A stretch of DNA of 17,182 nt from CAVURW01 sp963743595 (GTDB taxonomy: Bacteria; Verrucomicrobiota; Verrucomicrobiia; Methylacidiphilales; UBA1321). The translations under genes and the position numbers were made by a program. The stretch's first letter is position 1. Every line of letters starts with the position of its first letter. This document shows positions 13,884 through 17,182 of the stretch, piece after piece. Location: contig CAVURW010000184.1 of assembly GCA_963743595.1 (NCBI GenBank), positions 1 through 17,182 on the forward strand. The letters run 5' to 3'. The notes under the pieces are model-generated. The model did not search any database. It saw nothing but the letters and a program-made list of their open reading frames with translations, and was not told where the DNA came from.

Positions 13884-16199
13884 TTACGACCGTAGCGCCT
13901 TCGCAGCAGCCACCATGTTCTTCAGCGAATCCAGCACTTCCGGCCATTTCCGGGTCTTCAAACCGCAGTCCGGATTTACCCAAACCTGACCCTTCGGCAA
14001 CACCGCCAAGGCGCGCTTCAGGAGATCGGTCATCTCGTCTGTAGAGGGAACACGAGGCGAGTGGATGTCCCACACACCAGGTCCAACGTCGTTCGGGTAC
14101 TTGAAAGAGCGGAAGGTCTGGAGCAATTCCATGCGGGAGCGTGAGCTCTCAATGGAGATGACGTCGGCATCCAAAGCCGCGATTGCTTCCATCACATCAC
14201 CGAAGTCGCAGTAGCACATGTGCGTGTGGATTTGCGTCTTGTCCTGCACACCCGCTGTGGCCAAACGGAAGGCGTCGACTGCCCACTTCAGGTACTCGGC
14301 TTGAGCGACCTTGCGCAGAGGCAAACCTTCGCGGAGGGCAGGTTCGTCCACCTGGATGATGGAGATACCGGCTGCTTCGAGATCCTTCACCTCGTCCAGA
14401 ATGGCCAGAGCGATTTGTTTGGCGCTTTCGCTGCGGGGTTGATCGTTACGAACGAAGCTCCATTGGAGAATCGTGATCGGGCCTGTCAACATACCCTTCA
14501 TTGGAAGCTTCGTCTGCTTCTGTGCAAACGTGCTCCAGCGCACCGTCATCGCGCTCTTGCGGAGCACATCACCGAAGAGAATCGGCGGCTTCACACAACG
14601 CGAACCGTAGCTCTGAACCCAGCCGTTTTCCGTAAACGCAAAACCGTCCAGTTGCTCGCCGAAGTACTCCACCATGTCCGTGCGTTCGTACTCACCGTGC
14701 ACCAGCACATCCAGACCCAATTCTTCCTGAGTCTTAATGACTTCAACGGTCTGCTGTTCAAGGAACTTTTCGTACTCTTCCGCCGACATCGAGCCCTTAC
14801 GGAATTGAGCACGTGCACCGCGAATCGCTTCCGTTTGTGGGAACGAGCCGATGGTGGTTGTGGCCAGCTCTGGCAGGTGCAAGTGATCTTGCTGAACCTT
14901 CTTCCGCTCTTCATGCGTGTGAGCGCGATTCAGATCGGCTTCTGTTACTTTAGCACCACGAGCCACCACTTCAGGGCGATTCACTTGGGGGCTGTTGGCT
15001 TGCGCCTTCAATAGATCCTGATTCGTTTGGAGAACCTTTTCGTTGCCTTCAAAAGCACTGCGAATCTCGGCGAGTTCCTGCAGCTTTTCATCCGCAAATA
15101 CCAGCCACGATTTCACTTCCGCATCCAGCTTCTTCTCGAAACGCACGGAGACCGGCGCGTGGAGCAGTGAGCAGGAGGGCGAGAGCCAAACGCGTGCTTC
15201 GCCGAGTTTAGCCACGGCATCGCGCAGGAAACCGAGTGATTTGGCGTAATCGTTACGCCAGACGTTGCGGCCTTGAACCACACCGAGCGATAGAATCGTC
15301 GTCGGTTCCAGTTCTGCGAGCAATTCCGTCAATTCCGCGTGCGGCGTGCAGGTCATATCGAGATGAACCGCGGCGACCGGGAGCTTGGCGTAGGTCTTCA
15401 GATTGCTGCCGAGGTTGCTGAAATAGCAGGCCACGGCGAGCTTGAGACCAGTCGTCTGAGCAGCGAGCTCAGAGTAGGTCTTCGTGATCAGTTCGAGCGT
15501 CGCGGCATCCAGATCCATGCCGAATACCGGCTCATCCAGCTGCACCCATTCGGCGCCAGCCTTAGCCAATTGATTCAAGACTTCGACATAGACTTTCAGC
15601 AGCTCGGGCAAGAGCGTCATGTGATCGAATTCAGCGCCTTCAGCGGCTTTGCCCAGCTTCAGGAAACTGACCGGACCGACCAAAACGGGCTTCGTCTTGA
15701 TGCCGAGAGCCAGCGCTTCATTGAATTCATCGACAGCTTTGGTCGTGCTCAACTTGAACGATTGACCGGCATGAAATTCGGGAACGATGTAGTGGTAGTT
15801 CGTATCGAGCCACTTGGTCATTTCCATCGCTTGCGCACCGCCATTGGGGTGACATTCGCAACCCTCTTCGTGCTTGCCGGCAGTGCGGCCACGAGCCATC
15901 GCGAAGAACGTCGGTAGGTCGACGGACTCGCCTTTCCAACCAAAACGCTTCGGCACGGCACCCACCATCGCGGCGGTATCGAGCACGTGATCGTAGAGAC
16001 TAAAATCGTTTGAGGGAATGATATCCACTCCCAGTTCTTTTTGCTGCGTCCAATGAATTTGGCGCAGACCGGCAGCCGTACGTAGAAGCTCCGCTTCCGG
16101 AAGCGTGCCGCTCCAGTACGATTCCAATGCCTTCTTTAGTTGACGAAGGGCTCCCATGCGGGGATAGCCCAGATTATTGATAAGAATACTCGATCCCAT
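13884..16199 (-). CDS. metE: Cobalamin-independent methionine synthase
   Basis: 5-methyltetrahydropteroyltriglutamate-homocysteine methyltransferase, the last step of methionine synthesis, cytosolic and zinc-dependent. From the ATG at 16199 the product is 771 residues, against about 750 in Escherichia coli. The N-terminal half begins NNLGYPRMGALRQLKKALESYW, the family's substrate-binding start. The C-terminal catalytic barrel has the zinc ligands H660 and C662 (THMCYC), E684 (SIESSRS) and C745 (NPDCGLKTR), with exactly the E. coli spacing (2, 22 and 61 residues). I rejected an upstream in-frame ATG at 16331 because it adds 44 residues unlike any MetE and overlaps the promoter. AAGGAG lies eight bases before the 16199 ATG. 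An unusually foldable leader and a palindrome precede it, so control by methionine status is likely. Confidence 0.97.
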   Translation of the reverse strand: MGSSILINNLGYPRMGALRQLKKALESYWSGTLPEAELLRTAAGLRQIHWTQQKELGVDIIPSNDFSLYDHVLDTAAMVGAVPKRFGWKGESVDLPTFFAMARGRTAGKHEEGCECHPNGGAQAMEMTKWLDTNYHYIVPEFHAGQSFKLSTTKAVDEFNEALALGIKTKPVLVGPVSFLKLGKAAEGAEFDHMTLLPELLKVYVEVLNQLAKAGAEWVQLDEPVFGMDLDAATLELITKTYSELAAQTTGLKLAVACYFSNLGSNLKTYAKLPVAAVHLDMTCTPHAELTELLAELEPTTILSLGVVQGRNVWRNDYAKSLGFLRDAVAKLGEARVWLSPSCSLLHAPVSVRFEKKLDAEVKSWLVFADEKLQELAEIRSAFEGNEKVLQTNQDLLKAQANSPQVNRPEVVARGAKVTEADLNRAHTHEERKKVQQDHLHLPELATTTIGSFPQTEAIRGARAQFRKGSMSAEEYEKFLEQQTVEVIKTQEELGLDVLVHGEYERTDMVEYFGEQLDGFAFTENGWVQSYGSRCVKPPILFGDVLRKSAMTVRWSTFAQKQTKLPMKGMLTGPITILQWSFVRNDQPRSESAKQIALAILDEVKDLEAAGISIIQVDEPALREGLPLRKVAQAEYLKWAVDAFRLATAGVQDKTQIHTHMCYCDFGDVMEAIAALDADVISIESSRSRMELLQTFRSFKYPNDVGPGVWDIHSPRVPSTDEMTDLLKRALAVLPKGQVWVNPDCGLKTRKWPEVLDSLKNMVAAAKALRS

Positions 16200-16217
16200 G
16201 TGTTGATCTCCTTGTGA

Positions 16218-16279
16218 GTTCCGCGTCGCAGAGTCCGTTCTCCCGAACGAATGTTCATGTCTCGGCGACCTCAAAGAAC
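16218..16279 (-). promoter_or_regulatory. Structured 5' leader of metE, candidate cis-regulatory RNA
   Basis: In RNA sense from about 16279, GUUC (16276-16279) pairs with GAAC (16218-16221). GUCGC (16265-16269) pairs with GCGAC (16225-16229), and GAG (16261-16263) with CUC (16231-16233). An apical stem UUCGUUC/GAACGGA (with one wobble) is closed by a GGGA loop at 16241-16244. A nine-base one-sided bulge (16252-16260) separates the two inner stems. The structure begins about where transcription from the predicted promoter would start and ends four bases before the AAGGAG. It does not match the SAM, SAH or cobalamin riboswitch patterns I know. The pairing is seen in the sequence; a regulatory role is inference. 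Confidence 0.4.
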
Positions 16280-16287
16280 AGACGGGA

Positions 16288-16316
16288 AGGGTATGCAAGG
16301 GCGAGGCCGTGGTCAA
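16288..16316 (-). promoter_or_regulatory. Predicted sigma-70-type promoter of metE
   Basis: On the minus strand TTGACC (16311-16316) is followed after exactly 17 bases by TACCCT (16288-16293). The -35 is strong and the -10 is weak (three of six consensus bases). Transcription would begin near 16281, giving a leader of about 80 bases before the metE ATG. Confidence 0.4.
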
Positions 16317-16326
16317 TAGATTAATA

Positions 16327-16352
16327 AACATATCTCGATGCGATGATATGTT
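16327..16352. promoter_or_regulatory. Perfect palindrome in the metE divergent region, probable operator
   Basis: AACATATC (16327-16334) and GATATGTT (16345-16352) are perfect inverted repeats with a ten-base spacer, so the half-sites are 18 bases apart, centre to centre. The palindrome lies 10 bases upstream of the predicted metE -35 and about 53 bases before the start of the divergent gene. It could bind a dimeric regulator that activates metE or controls the divergent gene. The regulator is not identifiable from this window; methionine-pathway regulators of the ArsR or LysR type are possibilities only. Confidence 0.5.
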
Positions 16353-16404
16353 GCTCGGCGTTTTCGATCCCCGTTTCCTCTGCTACCCTCGACGCTAACC
16401 TAAA

Positions 16405-17182
16405 ATGTATCGGCGACTCTCCTGGCTCGTTCTCGTTCCTGCCCTCATCCTCATCGCGTTCCTGCTCAGGTATTTCCTGAACGGTGAATCGGATACTTTT
16501 GGCCCGGAAGTGGACGGTAAAATTCCGCTGCATATCGTCCGGTCTACCATTCACTCGAAGTGGGTTTTCGATTTCGTTTATCGTAATCCAAAGGATAATT
16601 CCTTACACATAACAGGCCAATTCATCGGCCCCGATCCCCGTGGTGCGGTCGATAATCGATTGCTGACCGTCTCACGCAGTTCTAGTAATTTTCTCTACCA
16701 AGCTGATCTCGATTTTGCTCCAGATCCATCGCCCGTGGAGAACACCTACCCCTTTGTAGCGGAGTTCTCCGAAGCGACACCTACGGCCTCACCCACGCTG
16801 CACTGGCACTTGTACTTGGGTGAATATGGCGCTGAATGGTGCGACACGGTCGTTAGTTTCGAGACGCCGAACCCCGGCCGATTGGCTCGCGATCCAGCGG
16901 CGGTCGGGACCCCAGCCACACTGAATCTTCCAGGTCTGAATGCCACACTCACTTCCTTAACCAGCACGCCCTCCGATTTCGTCGCGCAAAACTGGTCGAC
17001 GTGGTACTACGATCTTTCCAGTTTCCGCTGGCCCAGGATACCTGTGCCTGGCCCGTCCTCCGGCGAAGTCGCGATCCGGCTTGAAGAACCTGCCGGGACC
17101 GACGGCTATTGGGTAATCGATAAACTGAGTCTTCACGACGCCTGGAAAGCGCCCATCTTCACCTATAATCACTCGGAAGGTT
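16405..17182 (+). CDS. Membrane-anchored exported protein, partial (3' end outside window)
   Basis: An ATG at 16405 opens a frame that runs without a stop to the window edge, giving 259 residues so far. It starts MYRRLSWLVLVPALILIAF, a short basic segment followed by one helix (about 7-22) that would act as an uncleaved anchor or signal. The rest is polar and strand-like, with Trp/Tyr-rich pieces such as SKWVFDFVYRNP, LHWHLYLGEYGAEW and QNWSTWYYDLSSFRWPRIPVPG, and DGYWVIDKLSLHDAW near the edge, which recalls a beta-sandwich. I do not recognise the family. It is divergent from metE across a 205-base region and has no clear ribosome-binding site. Length, codon use and signal make it a real gene. 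Confidence 0.75.
   Translation, partial: MYRRLSWLVLVPALILIAFLLRYFLNGESDTFGPEVDGKIPLHIVRSTIHSKWVFDFVYRNPKDNSLHITGQFIGPDPRGAVDNRLLTVSRSSSNFLYQADLDFAPDPSPVENTYPFVAEFSEATPTASPTLHWHLYLGEYGAEWCDTVVSFETPNPGRLARDPAAVGTPATLNLPGLNATLTSLTSTPSDFVAQNWSTWYYDLSSFRWPRIPVPGPSSGEVAIRLEEPAGTDGYWVIDKLSLHDAWKAPIFTYNHSEG

Noticed and set aside
14220..15917. Long plus-strand open frames (264 and 192 codons) inside metE
   Set aside because: Antisense to metE, which is intact with all zinc ligands; the translations are rich in His, Arg and Leu and have no family features.
16200..16320. SAM-I, SAM-II, SAH or cobalamin riboswitch upstream of metE
   Set aside because: None of their conserved cores can be found by eye; only unassigned stem pairing is present.
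13884..16331. metE start at 16331
   Set aside because: The extra 44 residues are not MetE-like, overlap the predicted promoter, and the ATG at 16199 has an excellent AAGGAG.

Overview
The window looks like a contig end from an uncultivated Verrucomicrobiota bacterium (Pedosphaera/Limisphaera-like). The main grounds are: a ThrRS that lacks the TGS domain, at the head of a thrS-infC-rpmI-rplT cluster; a TonB-like, PA14-like 'DLKQT' protein of a kind I associate with this phylum; and moderate base composition over most of the length. The assignment comes from family resemblance only and was not tested by a search.

Layout: (1) Positions 1 to about 670 are a very GC-rich segment whose minus-strand coding sequence is broken by several apparent one-base indels. 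It joins the rest in the middle of a gene and is best read as a chimeric or poorly polished contig end. (2) About 667-4790 is a minus-strand run of three paralogous polytopic membrane proteins resembling GT-C glycosyltransferases; the third in the run is cut by the junction. (3) 4866-8644 is the minus-strand translation cluster thrS-infC-rpmI-rplT followed closely by folK. (4) 8646-12255 is accessory: a small unknown protein between two copies of a 39-nt direct repeat, a membrane protein with a large exported tail, a 161-bp MITE with TA target duplication, and the TonB/PA14-like envelope protein. (5) 12256-12692 has no intact gene but carries a frameshifted TPR remnant on the plus strand. (6) 12693-13790 encodes a prokaryotic ionotropic-glutamate-receptor-like channel with a pore loop that is not of the GYG potassium type. 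(7) 13884-16199 is metE, cobalamin-independent methionine synthase. (8) 16200-16404 is a divergent regulatory region with a metE promoter, a foldable 5' leader and a perfect 8-bp-arm palindrome. (9) 16405-17182 is the start of an unidentified membrane-anchored protein on the plus strand, running off the window.

The translation cluster should act as a unit: tRNA-Thr charging, initiation factor 3 and ribosomal proteins L35 and L20, with folate synthesis attached. infC has no ATG start, fitting the family's rare-start autoregulation. The three GT-C-like proteins probably glycosylate an envelope component, but nothing nearby identifies the substrate. The strongest candidates for something not standard are the glutamate-receptor-like channel and the structured metE leader.
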